Source: WLMZ01 sp038227995 (lineage in GTDB: Bacteria > Actinomycetota > Acidimicrobiia > Acidimicrobiales > Ilumatobacteraceae). From it: a stretch of DNA of 64,000 nucleotides. The stretch covers positions 1 through 64,000 of the forward strand of contig JBBRPP010000022.1 of assembly GCA_038227995.1 (NCBI GenBank). The letters run 5' to 3'. This document shows positions 42,857 to 51,212 of the stretch, in pieces (the first letter of the stretch is position 1; every line of letters starts with the position of its first letter). The translations under genes and the position numbers were made by a program. The notes under the pieces were generated by a model. It had not been told where the DNA came from. It made no database searches and worked only from the letters and a program-made list of their open reading frames with translations.

Positions 42857-45538
42857 ATGACCGACTCCCGAGCCCTCACCTCCGTCCAGAGCGACGCCGA
42901 ACTCATCCTCTCCACGCGGGCGGGTGATTCCGACGCGTACGGCCAGCTCTACCGACGCCACGTCGACAGCGCGCTGGCCGCTGCGACAGCGCTGGCACGT
43001 TCGCGATCCGAGGCCGACGACATCGTCGCCGAAGCCTTTTCGCGAGTCCTCGGCGTCCTCCAACGTGGCAGCGGACCCGACGTCAGCTTCCGTCCCTATC
43101 TGCTCACCGCGGTTCGGAACGCCTTCTACGACCGTGCCCGAAAGGCACGGCGCGAGGAACCGACCGACGAGATCGACGACACCGTGAACGTCTCGCTGCT
43201 CGAGGCCGCGGCGAGCGAGGACGACCGCGCCATGGTCGCGATGGCGTTCGCGACGTTGCCCGAGCGTTGGCAGCTCGTGTTGTGGCACACCGAGGTCGAG
43301 GGCCACAGCCCGGCCGAGGTCGGTCCGTTGCTCGGGCTCGCACCCAACGCCGTCGCGGCACTCGCCTACCGGGCACGCGAGGGCTTACGGACCGCGTACC
43401 TGCAGTCGCACCTGCAGAAGCCGCTGCCGACGACCTGCCAGGAATGCGCAGCCAACCTCGGTGCGTACGTGCGCGATGGTCTCTCGACCCGCGAGCGACG
43501 CCGCGTCGACGAACACCTCGAGACATGCGACTCGTGTCCGGCGCTCCTCATCGAACTGCACGAGGCGAACGTCCACCTTCGCGCCGTCCTGATCCCGATC
43601 ATCGTCGGCGTTTCGGCGTCGAAGTACCTCGCCGCGCTCGGGGCCGGCAAGGGCGTCGTCGGCGTGATCCATCACGTGCGCCACGCTGCGAGCTCGAAAC
43701 CCGTCGCCACCGGCGCCATCGCGGCGTCGATTCTCGCCGTCGCGGCCATGCTCACGTTCGCCGGCGGCGGCAAGCAGCCATCGACAGCGGCCACCGCCAC
43801 GACAGTCGGTCGGGCGATCGTGACCGCGGTACCCGACGCAACCGTCGGCGATGTCACGGTCCCGACAGGGACCACCATCGCCCCAGCGGTTGAACCACTC
43901 CCCGTCTCGACGGCGACGTCATCATCGACGGCGACGCAATCATCAGCGTCGACAAATGCATCAACGAATGCGTCGGCAGCGGCGTCGACCAGCGCACTGA
44001 CGACACCGACGACCCAGAAGAAGAAGTCCACACCGACGACACCGACCACACGGCCGCGCTCGACGACCACTCAACCGGCGACGACGCTCGACACCCCGTC
44101 GACCCCACTGTCACTGCCGGTCGTGCCGGTGATCACGCCGGACACGACACCATCCGTACCGTCCGCATCGTCCACATCGACGGCCGAACCGACGACCACC
44201 ATTCTCCTCCCACCTGCGGCACCGCAGTTGGCCGTTGGGGCCGAACTCGTCGCCCCGGGCATCGCCAACTTCTCGTCCATCGTGCGCGTCGACATCGCCA
44301 ACGGCGCCGGCCTCGGCGGCGGGACCGCGCGACCGATCGTTGCCGGTCCGGCCGTTCAGGTGACGATGTCGATGCCGCTCCCTGCCGGGGTCGGCTTCCT
44401 GTCCAACTCGAACTCGAATTGGCAGTGCGGCGCGACGTCGGCCGAACTCGACTGCACAACTGCGTCGATGGCTGCCGGGTCGCGTGACTCCCTCGACCTG
44501 ACGCTGAGCGTGGGCGCGAGTTCGTTCACGCTCACGCCGACGGTCCGCGCGAACGGAACCGCATCGGTCACGGCCGATCATCCGCTGACCGTGCCGGTCA
44601 CGCCCGTTGCCGGAGCGATCACTGCCGACTACGACCGCGGCTCGATCGTCGTCGGGGGCAACTCGTCGATGACGTGCGACACGACCGGCGACCCGACCTG
44701 TGCGCCGGCCCGAAACGGCGTGATCACCACGAGCAACAACGACCTCAATCGGCAGAGCCACGTGATGACGAACGTGAACAGCCAGACGACAGCCGACTCC
44801 GATGCACACGTGCCGTTCAACTCGTCGACGGCGACGATCTCACTCGGGGCCGGCACGGTGCGACGCGCGTACCTGATGTGGGGTGGGGACACCGCCGGTT
44901 CGACGTCGATCACGTCCCCATCACCGGCTGACAGGGGCACGGTGCGGTTCACCACCCCCGACGGTCAATTCCACGACATCGTCGCATCGAACGTCTCGGT
45001 CTACGGCGACTCCACGCGTTACACGGCGTACCTCGATGTCACGAGCCTGGTCCAGGCCAACGGTTCGGGCTCGTATCAAGTCGCCGACATCCAGGCTGCG
45101 GCCGACATCGGCACGTTCGGCGGCTGGTCACTGGTGATCGTGACCCATGATCCGGCCGCACCGATGCGGCTGCTCGCGGTGCTGGCCCCCGACGCGACGA
45201 TGAGTTCCGGACACGACTACGACGTCACGATCCCCCTCGGGCCTCGATCGACGGCGCGGGCGGTCACGCTCGACACGGTCACGTTCGAAGGCGACCTCGG
45301 TTGGATGACCGAAGTATTGAGTGCGAACGGCAGCGCCCTGTCGAGCGCAACCAGTCCCGCCTCGAACCCGTTCAACAGCTCGATCCTGGGCGCGACGAAC
45401 CCTGTGTTCGTCAACAACTTCGGGGTCGATGTCGATTCGTACGACACGACAGTTGCGGGTGCCACGCTCGCGATCAATGCGACATCGACCCAGGACCTGG
45501 TCCAGTTGGGGATGTTCGCCCTGTCGTCCGACCTCTAG
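42857..45538 (+). CDS. ECF sigma factor fused to zinc-finger anti-sigma, membrane span and extracellular region
   Basis: 893 residues. Residues about 27-95 are sigma region 2 (YGQLYRRHVDSALAAATALARSRSEADDIVAEAFSRVLG) and about 125-178 region 4 (LPERWQLVLWHTEVEGHSPAEVGPLLGLAPNAVAALAYRAREGL). Next comes a zinc anti-sigma-type motif: CQEC at 194-197 and HLETCDSC with His220, Cys224 and Cys227. A membrane helix lies at about 282-305, then a 140-residue Thr/Ser/Pro linker, then an extracellular domain with a GGWSLVIVTHDP segment common in actinobacterial surface proteins. The start is ATG 42857. Regulator and sensor thus share one chain, as in the ECF classes with C-terminal membrane extensions. 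Confidence 0.88.
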   Translation: MTDSRALTSVQSDAELILSTRAGDSDAYGQLYRRHVDSALAAATALARSRSEADDIVAEAFSRVLGVLQRGSGPDVSFRPYLLTAVRNAFYDRARKARREEPTDEIDDTVNVSLLEAAASEDDRAMVAMAFATLPERWQLVLWHTEVEGHSPAEVGPLLGLAPNAVAALAYRAREGLRTAYLQSHLQKPLPTTCQECAANLGAYVRDGLSTRERRRVDEHLETCDSCPALLIELHEANVHLRAVLIPIIVGVSASKYLAALGAGKGVVGVIHHVRHAASSKPVATGAIAASILAVAAMLTFAGGGKQPSTAATATTVGRAIVTAVPDATVGDVTVPTGTTIAPAVEPLPVSTATSSSTATQSSASTNASTNASAAASTSALTTPTTQKKKSTPTTPTTRPRSTTTQPATTLDTPSTPLSLPVVPVITPDTTPSVPSASSTSTAEPTTTILLPPAAPQLAVGAELVAPGIANFSSIVRVDIANGAGLGGGTARPIVAGPAVQVTMSMPLPAGVGFLSNSNSNWQCGATSAELDCTTASMAAGSRDSLDLTLSVGASSFTLTPTVRANGTASVTADHPLTVPVTPVAGAITADYDRGSIVVGGNSSMTCDTTGDPTCAPARNGVITTSNNDLNRQSHVMTNVNSQTTADSDAHVPFNSSTATISLGAGTVRRAYLMWGGDTAGSTSITSPSPADRGTVRFTTPDGQFHDIVASNVSVYGDSTRYTAYLDVTSLVQANGSGSYQVADIQAAADIGTFGGWSLVIVTHDPAAPMRLLAVLAPDATMSSGHDYDVTIPLGPRSTARAVTLDTVTFEGDLGWMTEVLSANGSALSSATSPASNPFNSSILGATNPVFVNNFGVDVDSYDTTVAGATLAINATSTQDLVQLGMFALSSDL

Positions 45539-45573
45539 TCCGATTCGCTGTACATCGTCGAGGACCGCCGCAC

Positions 45574-45579
45574 TAGGGT
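45574..45579 (+). promoter_or_regulatory. -10 box of the NUDIX gene
   Basis: TAGGGT, then 6 nt, then GTG 45586. Confidence 0.5.
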
Positions 45580-45585
45580 CGCAAC

Positions 45586-46305
45586 GTGAGTGATGCCACG
45601 CCGTCCGAGCTCGGTCCGCAGGACTTCACCCGGGATCTCGTCCGGTGGAGCGAATCGTTGGCGGCCATCGCGCGCACCGGTCTGGGGTTCACCCAGAGCC
45701 TGTACGAACGAGAGCGGTTCGAAGAGGTGCTGCACGTGGCCGGCGACATCAAGGCCGCAGCCGACGATGCGCTCGAAGTCCGCCGCGAACAGGACCACTT
45801 CGTCCAGGAATGGATGGAGAGCGTCGGCGAAGGCGTGCCCGGCTACGTCACCCCGAAGGTCGCGATCGGCGCGATCGTCGGCAACGACAAGGGTGAGATC
45901 CTGCTCGTCCAACGATCCGACAGCCTGATCTGGCTGTACCCCACGGGTTGGGCCGACTCCGGTTACTCACCGTCCGAAGTGGTCGTCAAAGAAGTGCTCG
46001 AAGAGACCGGCATCGAGTGCGAGCCGCTGCAGTTGATCGCCGTGCTCGACGGTCAGCGGATGGGCTTCACCCGGTTCGCGATGTACATGCTCCTGTTCCA
46101 CTGTCGGGCGACGGGCGGCACGCTGACGGCACACCCGCTGGAGACGGCTGACGTCGGCTGGTTCGGCCGCGACGAGTTGCCAGCAGCCGCCGCCGGCGCA
46201 AGCTGGTGGGCGCCGATGGCGTTCGGCGCGATCGACGGCGATGTGGTGCCGACGGTGTTCGAAGCGCCTCGGTCACCGATCTGGCGCGGCACGCACCCGG
46301 GCTGA
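45586..46305 (+). CDS. NUDIX hydrolase with an N-terminal helical domain
   Basis: 239 residues. The first 85 residues are helical (the NUDIX hydrolase N-terminal domain type). The catalytic box is GWADSGYSPSEVVVKEVLEETGIE, with Lys in place of the usual Arg before the EExGU part, and the flanking strands GAIVGNDKGEILLVQRSD are typical. It hydrolyses a nucleoside diphosphate linked to another moiety; the N-terminal domain suggests ADP-ribose-type or uncharacterised substrates. Its 3' end overlaps the amine oxidase gene by 33 bp. Confidence 0.87.
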   Translation: MSDATPSELGPQDFTRDLVRWSESLAAIARTGLGFTQSLYERERFEEVLHVAGDIKAAADDALEVRREQDHFVQEWMESVGEGVPGYVTPKVAIGAIVGNDKGEILLVQRSDSLIWLYPTGWADSGYSPSEVVVKEVLEETGIECEPLQLIAVLDGQRMGFTRFAMYMLLFHCRATGGTLTAHPLETADVGWFGRDELPAAAAGASWWAPMAFGAIDGDVVPTVFEAPRSPIWRGTHPG

Positions 46306-47598
46306 CCATCGTTCGAGCGCGACCGTTGCCGCAAGGGCGACCTCGTGGTCGGAACGTCCGTGATGGCTTCGGCCCACGGCATCGTGTGCGACCAGTCCGG
46401 CGACCATCGGCACGCCGGTGCCATCGGTGAGGTCGCTCCACTCGACCCAACTCGCCGGCGCGTCGTGCCATCGCGCGTAGCCGTACGGGGGTGCGGGCCA
46501 CCAGCGTTCGTCGAAACGCAGCAGCACCTTCTCGACCACGCCCATCCCGAGCCCATCGAGTGCACGGCGGTGGCGGTCGGGCAGCCCCGGGCGCAGGATC
46601 GGCCGGTCGTGGTGGAGCAACGAGATCGGCAGGCTGCAGATGCATCTGTCGAAGCGCTGCTCGGTCGTGTCGGGTGCGTCGATCGACAGCGTCACGCCTG
46701 ATTCGTTCCATACGATCGCCGAGACGACCTGCCCGAGCCGGATGTCGAGTCCGGCTGCGAAGTGATCGAGCAACGTGCGATAGCCACCGACGAGCCAGTG
46801 ATCGTCGGCCCCCACGCCGTCCTCGGCGAAGAACCACCGGGCCGAGGTGGTGTCCAGCCCGGCACCGGTCTCGAGCACGATGTCGGCATCGATCGCGTAT
46901 CGGATGTCGCGACGGTGATCATCGCTCGCCGACGCCCACCACGCGGCGAGGACGTCGCCGAGGGGAACGTCGATGTGCTCGGTCGCGACGGCCGCGGCAG
47001 CACGCAGCGATTGCAGCGCACCGGCGACGTCGCCGATGATGTCGTCGGTAGCGGCGCTGAGCGGCGCGTGGAAGTCGGTCGAGATCAGGCGCGCTCCCAG
47101 CTCGCGAGCCAGTGTCGCGAAGGGGTTCTTCGCGTACTGCTGCAACCACGCCGCGCCCGCATCGGCACTCGCCGGCGAATCACCATTGGCGCCAACGAGA
47201 TCGACCGTGTGCACGCGTCCACCGATGCGGCCGCGCGCCTCGAACACCGAGTGCTCGAGCCCGATCTCGCGGAGGCGCGTCGCTGCTCCGAGGCCCGCCA
47301 TGCCGGCGCCGATGACCGCGATCCGTTCGCCGGATCGCGCCGCGGCCGCACACCAATCGGCCGCTCGCTGACCGCTGCCGAACGCGCCGTGCACCATCGC
47401 TGCCTGTTCGGTACCGATCGCCTCTCCGCACAGGAACAGGCGGTCGTCGATCGGCTCTGCGAGCGTCCACCGGTCTGCCGGCGAACCACCCGGCCGCACG
47501 TAGCTCCATGATCCACCGCTGAAGGGATCGTCGCCCCAGCGGGCGACATGCCAGCTGACGGGCCGATGCACCGGAGATCTGTCCGATTCTTCGCTCAC
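46273..47598 (-). CDS. FAD-dependent amine oxidase with circularly permuted domain order
   Basis: 441 residues. The dinucleotide-binding motif IAVIGAGMAGLGAATRLREIG and EARGRIGGRVH, which normally open this family, begin at about residue 78. The segment that normally closes it (WGDDPFSGGSWSYVRPGG, then LFLCGEAIGTEQAAMVHGAFGSG) comes first, at residues 17-66. The true C-terminus ends where that segment usually follows (HEVALAATVALERWSARV). The start is GTG 47598. Both halves of the FAD site are therefore present but swapped. It oxidises an amine or a related substrate; the gene is divergent from an SsnA-like amidohydrolase. Confidence 0.82.
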   Translation of the reverse strand: MSEESDRSPVHRPVSWHVARWGDDPFSGGSWSYVRPGGSPADRWTLAEPIDDRLFLCGEAIGTEQAAMVHGAFGSGQRAADWCAAAARSGERIAVIGAGMAGLGAATRLREIGLEHSVFEARGRIGGRVHTVDLVGANGDSPASADAGAAWLQQYAKNPFATLARELGARLISTDFHAPLSAATDDIIGDVAGALQSLRAAAAVATEHIDVPLGDVLAAWWASASDDHRRDIRYAIDADIVLETGAGLDTTSARWFFAEDGVGADDHWLVGGYRTLLDHFAAGLDIRLGQVVSAIVWNESGVTLSIDAPDTTEQRFDRCICSLPISLLHHDRPILRPGLPDRHRRALDGLGMGVVEKVLLRFDERWWPAPPYGYARWHDAPASWVEWSDLTDGTGVPMVAGLVAHDAVGRSHHGRSDHEVALAATVALERWSARVRAAPDR

Positions 47599-47625
47599 AG
47601 CCGTCAAGGCTGACACGATGGGACC

Positions 47626-48696
47626 ATGTCGAGCACTACTCCGGGATTGGTGTGTGGCCATCACCACCTGTATTCGGCTCTCGCCCGCGGCATGCCGGCT
47701 CCGCCGCAGCAGCCCACGGACTTCCTCTCGATCCTGCACCAGGTCTGGTGGCGGCTCGATACCGCACTCGATCTGGAGATGCTTCGTTGGAGCGCGATGC
47801 TCGGCGCGCTCGAAGCCCTGCAGTGCGGCACGACCGCGATCATCGACCACCACGAGGGACCGAACGCGATCGAGGGCAGCCTGTCGGTGATCGCCGACGC
47901 GTGTGCCGAGGTCGGCGTGCGCGTCCGTTGCGCTTACGGCGTCACCGATCGATGGCAGGACGACGGCTCGCTGTGGAGCGACCCGACGACGCCACCGCCG
48001 GCGATGACCGATGCCGCACGTCGCGGCATCGCGGAATGCATTCGATTCGTCCGCTCCGGCGGCGATGGCATGGTCGGCGTCCACGCCGCGTTCACGTGCA
48101 GCGACGAAACGCTCGACGCTGCGGCGGCCGCCGCGGCCGAACTCGGGGTCGGGGTTCACGTCCATGTTGCCGAGGGGATCGTCGACACGCCGGCCGGGGC
48201 GCGACTGGAATCGCTGGCCGCCGATGACTGGTTGATCGTCCACTGCGTCCGGCTCGATCGTGTCCTGCGCGGCACGATCGCCCACAACCCTCGATCGAAC
48301 ATGAACAACGCCGTCGGCTACGGGCACCCAGCGAATCGCCCGAACGCGGTGGTGCTCGGCACCGACGGGATCGGGGCCGACATGCTGGAGGAGTTCCGGC
48401 TCGCGCACGTCACCCACCGCGCCCACGACGTCACAGCCTCGCCCGAGGTGGCGTGGCAGTGGCTCGCCAATGGCTGGGATCTGATGCCGGCAGCCGCCAG
48501 TGACACCGTCACATGGAACTACGACCACGTCGATTCGGCGTGGCATGTCGCGTTCACCCCCGGGGTTCGTGCACTCGATGTCCATACCGCGGACGGCGAC
48601 GCCCTGTTGATCGACGGCCTCCCCACGCGGGTGGATGCGGCCGAGGTCCGGGCCAAGGCCGCCGAGCAAGCGGCACGTCTGTTCGCTCGACTGTAG
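47626..48696 (+). CDS. SsnA-like amidohydrolase lacking the N-terminal region
   Basis: 356 residues. It begins directly at the metal motif: MSSTTPGLVCGHHHLYSALARG. Usual SsnA or guanine-deaminase-like proteins have about 55-60 residues before this point. Other metal and substrate segments are GTTAIIDHHEGP, VHVHVAEG, LIVHCVRLD and LGTDGIGADMLEEF. The enzyme should deaminate or hydrolyse a purine- or pyrimidine-like ring. ATG 47626 follows CACGAT by 6 nt, so this short form is a real start rather than an annotation slip. The beta-sandwich that the N-terminal part helps to build is presumably reduced. Confidence 0.82.
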   Translation: MSSTTPGLVCGHHHLYSALARGMPAPPQQPTDFLSILHQVWWRLDTALDLEMLRWSAMLGALEALQCGTTAIIDHHEGPNAIEGSLSVIADACAEVGVRVRCAYGVTDRWQDDGSLWSDPTTPPPAMTDAARRGIAECIRFVRSGGDGMVGVHAAFTCSDETLDAAAAAAAELGVGVHVHVAEGIVDTPAGARLESLAADDWLIVHCVRLDRVLRGTIAHNPRSNMNNAVGYGHPANRPNAVVLGTDGIGADMLEEFRLAHVTHRAHDVTASPEVAWQWLANGWDLMPAAASDTVTWNYDHVDSAWHVAFTPGVRALDVHTADGDALLIDGLPTRVDAAEVRAKAAEQAARLFARL

Positions 48697-48719
48697 CTCC
48701 GAGCCCGTCACGGCAAGAC

Positions 48720-50051
48720 TCAGGGCAAGACGGTAGGCCCCGTCGTCGCCGGCATCGTCGTGGCCGGGGCGGTCGTTGCCGCGGCGGACGTTGCTGCGGC
48801 AGACGTCGGCGGGGCGGTTGTCGTCGCCGCATCGACCGGCACGGCGGGCCACACCGCGACGTCAGCGCGGGCCGCGGCGATGCCCTGCCACGTCAGTTCG
48901 TCGTCGCCACCCATCGACCACAGCGCGATGCCCGCCAGATCCTGGCGCTCGGCAAGCCACGCCAGGTCGTGGACGGATTGGGCGTCGGAGTACCACACGG
49001 TGTGATCGACACTGCACGTCGTCGGGGCGCCGCTGGCATTGGTGCCGAGCAGTTGCTCGGTGTATGTGAAGGTGCGCTCGGCGGCGGTGGCATCCCAACG
49101 CGTGAGCGCTCCCTTGGCCGCCACCAGCACGGCCGCCGATTTCGTCGACACGTGGTGGCGCTTGGGCTCCTGATCCGCGGGGCACGCGCCTGAGACGTTG
49201 CTGGGCCAGTCGTACCCATACACGGGCACACCGAGGACGAGCTTGCCGCTCGGGACGAGCTTCTTGAACGCCTTCACCACCGAGGTCACCCAACCGATCG
49301 GAGCGATCGGCCCGGCCTCGCCGGTGCTGTAGTCGTAGGCCATGATCCGAACTTTGTCGACCACGCGCCCGATCGAGTGCGCGTCGTACACCCAATATCC
49401 GCTGTCGCCGTTCTGCCCGCTGTCGTAGATCGGGGGAATGCTGACGCTCACGGTCTTGCCCTGCCCATGCAACGCCGCGGCCAACTCGGTGACGAAGGCG
49501 ACCCAGTTCGGCCGAGTCGTGGCCCAGGTGTCCTTGCCGTCGTTGAAGGCGAAGTTCTCGTAGTCGAGGTCGATGCCATCGAACCCGTTCGCCACCGCGA
49601 GTTGCACGATGGTCCGCACGTGCGTCGCCCGCGTCGCCGGGTCGGCGAGGATCGCGGCCATCGCCTTTGGCGCGGTGTCGTCGATGATCGAAGCCGTCAG
49701 TTTCGCGTGCGCCGTTGTCGCGATGGAGCGCAGCTGGGCCGAGGCGTTGGGATCGAGTCCGTCGTACGCCGACACGGCGTCGGCCGCGGTGGCATGGAAC
49801 GCGAAGAGTGAGACATCGCTGAAGAGACGTGCATTCGCACTGAACGACGCCGTTGCGGAATCGGTCTGCCAGTAGGGCGCCCATCCGCTGACGGTGATCG
49901 GCGCACCCGCACGCTTCCACGGCGTCGGCTGCGTGAGCACGTACGCGGCGACGGCTCCGATGGCCACCACGGCAACGAGGCCGAGCACCAGTATCCGTCG
50001 GAGCGGACTGTCACGCTTCGGGCGTTGTGGCGCCTCGGGCGTGGAATCCAT
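48720..50051 (-). CDS. Membrane-anchored GH18 glycosidase
   Basis: 443 residues. A single membrane span (about 19-39) follows a short basic tail, so the catalytic domain is extracellular. The GH18 active-site motif DGIDLDYE has Asp158, Asp161, Asp163 and the acid Glu165. Supporting segments are RIMAYDYSTGEAGP and GVPVYGYDW, and ALWSMGGDDEL near the end. The last 45 residues are Thr/Ala/Pro-rich. This could be a chitinase-like or peptidoglycan-hydrolysing (spore-lysin-like) enzyme. Confidence 0.87.
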   Translation of the reverse strand: MDSTPEAPQRPKRDSPLRRILVLGLVAVVAIGAVAAYVLTQPTPWKRAGAPITVSGWAPYWQTDSATASFSANARLFSDVSLFAFHATAADAVSAYDGLDPNASAQLRSIATTAHAKLTASIIDDTAPKAMAAILADPATRATHVRTIVQLAVANGFDGIDLDYENFAFNDGKDTWATTRPNWVAFVTELAAALHGQGKTVSVSIPPIYDSGQNGDSGYWVYDAHSIGRVVDKVRIMAYDYSTGEAGPIAPIGWVTSVVKAFKKLVPSGKLVLGVPVYGYDWPSNVSGACPADQEPKRHHVSTKSAAVLVAAKGALTRWDATAAERTFTYTEQLLGTNASGAPTTCSVDHTVWYSDAQSVHDLAWLAERQDLAGIALWSMGGDDELTWQGIAAARADVAVWPAVPVDAATTTAPPTSAAATSAAATTAPATTMPATTGPTVLP

Positions 50052-50139
50052 CGCAGACCAACGTAGTGGAGCGGCGCCTCACCAATCCGGCACGCTTTCG
50101 AATCGAGCGCTGTCTCGCACGAACCGTTCACCAAGCTGT

Positions 50140-50160
50140 GCCTTGACAATTTGTCAAGGC
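50140..50160. promoter_or_regulatory. 21-bp palindrome over the -35 of the LLM gene
   Basis: GCCTTGACA and TGTCAAGGC are perfect 9-bp arms around ATT. The left arm contains a perfect -35 hexamer (TTGACA, 50143-50148), with CACGAT 18 bp further as -10 and the ATG 8 nt after that. A repressor on the palindrome would block the -35. Confidence 0.6.
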
Positions 50161-50180
50161 CTCAGCCACGATCAAGGCCC

Positions 50181-51182
50181 ATGACCACGCCCGTCGCGCT
50201 CTACCTGCAGGATGCCCACACCATCACCGAAGGGATCGAGCTCGTCCGCTACGCCGAACAGCAGGGCTTCGACGCGGTGTGGCAAGCCGACAGCCGTCTC
50301 GTTCGCGATGCCGTGGTGCCGATGGCCGCCTTCGGGGCGACGACGAGCACGATCAAGATCGGATCGGGCGTGATCGACTGCTGGACGCGAAACCCGGCCC
50401 GATTGGCGAGCACGTTCAGCACACTCGACGACCTTGCGCCAGGGCGGATGATCTGCGGCCTCGGCGCGTGGTGGGATCCGCTCGCCGCCAAGGTCGGCAT
50501 CGAGCGCGCTCGTCCGCTCACCGTGATGCGCGAGATCGTCACCGTCGTGCGGGCGCTGCTCAACAACGAGACGGTGACCTTCGACGGCTACTACGTGCAT
50601 CTCGACGGCGTCGAGCTGGACTACGTGCATCAGGAACGGCGGCCGAAGGACGTGCCGATCTACATCGGTGCGACCGGCCTGCAGATGATGGAGCTCACCG
50701 GTGAGATCGCCGACGGCGCAGTGCTCAACTACCTCGTGTCGCCGTCGTACAACGTCGGCGCGCTCGAGTCGCTGGCGCGGGGCGCGGCCAAGGCGGGGCG
50801 CACGCTCGATGACATCGACCGGCCGCAGTTGGTCGTGTGCTCGGTCGACAACGACCGCGCCAAGGCCCTCGACAATGCTCGTCTGTTGGTGACCCAGTAC
50901 CTCGGGCAGCAGCCGCACATCATGAAGGCGTCGGGTGTGCCGCAAGAGTTGCTCGACGAGATCGGCACAGTGCTGACCTGGCCGGCGACTCACGATCAAG
51001 TCGTCGCGGCGAGCAAGATGGTGCCGGACGACATCGTCCAGATGATCACCGCCAGCGGCGAGCCCGACGAGGTCAAGAGCAAGGTAAGAGAGTACGTCGC
51101 GACCGGTTGTACCTGCCCGATTCTGTATCCTTTGGCCGACGATGTGCGGTTGATGATCGACACGTTCGCGGGCGGTCTCTGA
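50181..51182 (+). CDS. LLM-class F420-dependent oxidoreductase
   Basis: 333 residues of the luciferase-like monooxygenase TIM barrel. IELVRYAEQQGFDAVWQADSRL is the N-terminal strand-helix, PARLASTFSTLDDLAPGRMICGLGAWW is typical of F420-dependent members, and the mid-barrel VPIYIGATGLQMMELTGEIADGAVLNYLVSP is the classic motif of methylene-H4MPT reductase-like proteins. F420 rather than FMN as cofactor is inferred from the family. ATG 50181 is chosen over an ATG 30 bp upstream that lies inside the palindrome. Confidence 0.87.
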   Translation: MTTPVALYLQDAHTITEGIELVRYAEQQGFDAVWQADSRLVRDAVVPMAAFGATTSTIKIGSGVIDCWTRNPARLASTFSTLDDLAPGRMICGLGAWWDPLAAKVGIERARPLTVMREIVTVVRALLNNETVTFDGYYVHLDGVELDYVHQERRPKDVPIYIGATGLQMMELTGEIADGAVLNYLVSPSYNVGALESLARGAAKAGRTLDDIDRPQLVVCSVDNDRAKALDNARLLVTQYLGQQPHIMKASGVPQELLDEIGTVLTWPATHDQVVAASKMVPDDIVQMITASGEPDEVKSKVREYVATGCTCPILYPLADDVRLMIDTFAGGL

Positions 51183-51212
51183 CCCCCCGTCGCCCCACGA
51201 TCGAGGAGTCCA

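Noticed and set aside
47599..48852. Long minus-strand extension of the amine oxidase
   Set aside because: It is antisense to the SsnA-like gene and has no domain; GTG 47598 is preferred.
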